From: Azospirillum lipoferum 4B
Lineage (GTDB): Bacteria; Pseudomonadota; Alphaproteobacteria; Azospirillales; Azospirillaceae
Direction of reading: 5' to 3'
Length of the DNA stretch: 64,000 bases
NCBI RefSeq assembly: GCF_000283655.1
Contig: NC_016622.1
Location: 384,501 to 448,500 of the forward strand
Part shown: positions 63,986-64,000 of the stretch, in pieces
Layout: every line of letters begins with the position of its first letter
How positions within the stretch are numbered: the first letter of the stretch is position 1
Position numbers and translations under genes: made by a program
The notes under the pieces: model-generated
The model's input: only the letters and a program-made list of their open reading frames with translations
What the model was told of the DNA's origin: nothing
The model's database searches: none

Positions 63986-64000
63986 TGGCAGTTGGTAATA

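Overview
The window is GC-rich chromosomal DNA of an alphaproteobacterium. An Azospirillum-like member of the Rhodospirillales is the best guess. This rests on gene content (a DUF3126 protein, many periplasmic-binding ABC importers), high GC, and the unbroken gene order tRNA-Tyr, tRNA-Gly, tuf, tRNA-Trp, secE-nusG-rplKAJL-rpoBC-rpsLG-fusA-tuf-S10/spc-secY-adk. No species can be proved from the sequence alone.

Layout. 1-7.7 kb: the end of a structured RNA or terminator region, a candidate 20-residue membrane peptide, a ROK sugar kinase, and a convergent pair of unusual proteins: a GspA/ExeA-like ATPase with degraded nucleotide-binding motifs fused to ankyrin repeats, and a secreted caspase-fold protein that has lost both catalytic residues and carries SH3 and MORN modules. 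A DUF3126 gene and a small membrane protein follow. 7.9-8.1 kb holds a candidate 29-residue peptide gene with a near-ideal ribosome binding site. 8.3-14.4 kb: two NitT/TauT-type ABC importers in tandem, the first without a binding protein. 14.5-19.8 kb (minus strand): a branched-chain-amino-acid-type importer with a fused LivH-LivM permease and a MarR regulator. 20.7-22.9 kb: an outer-membrane beta-barrel and a Wza-type lipoprotein, both consistent with exopolysaccharide export.

23.8-30.7 kb is a 6.9-kb integrative element in the 3' end of tRNA-Thr(TGT), bounded by 19-bp direct repeats. It carries a superinfection-immunity-type membrane protein, three small proteins (two HTH-like), an HUH-type replication initiator, a serine recombinase and a large tyrosine integrase. 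The integrase is split by an 844-bp IS5-family (IS427-like) element. Removing the IS and one TA duplication restores the integrase frame exactly, so the element is probably immobilised.

30.8-63.1 kb is the conserved information-processing supercluster. rlmB lies on the minus strand and everything else on the plus strand. Two nearly identical tuf genes sit 17.6 kb apart. One low-GC gene of unknown function interrupts the run between rpoC and rpsL. Promoters, terminators and leader hairpins are visible at several boundaries. After adk the expected rpsM-rpsK-rpoA-rplQ genes are absent; a terminator and a convergent FadR-type GntR regulator close the window.
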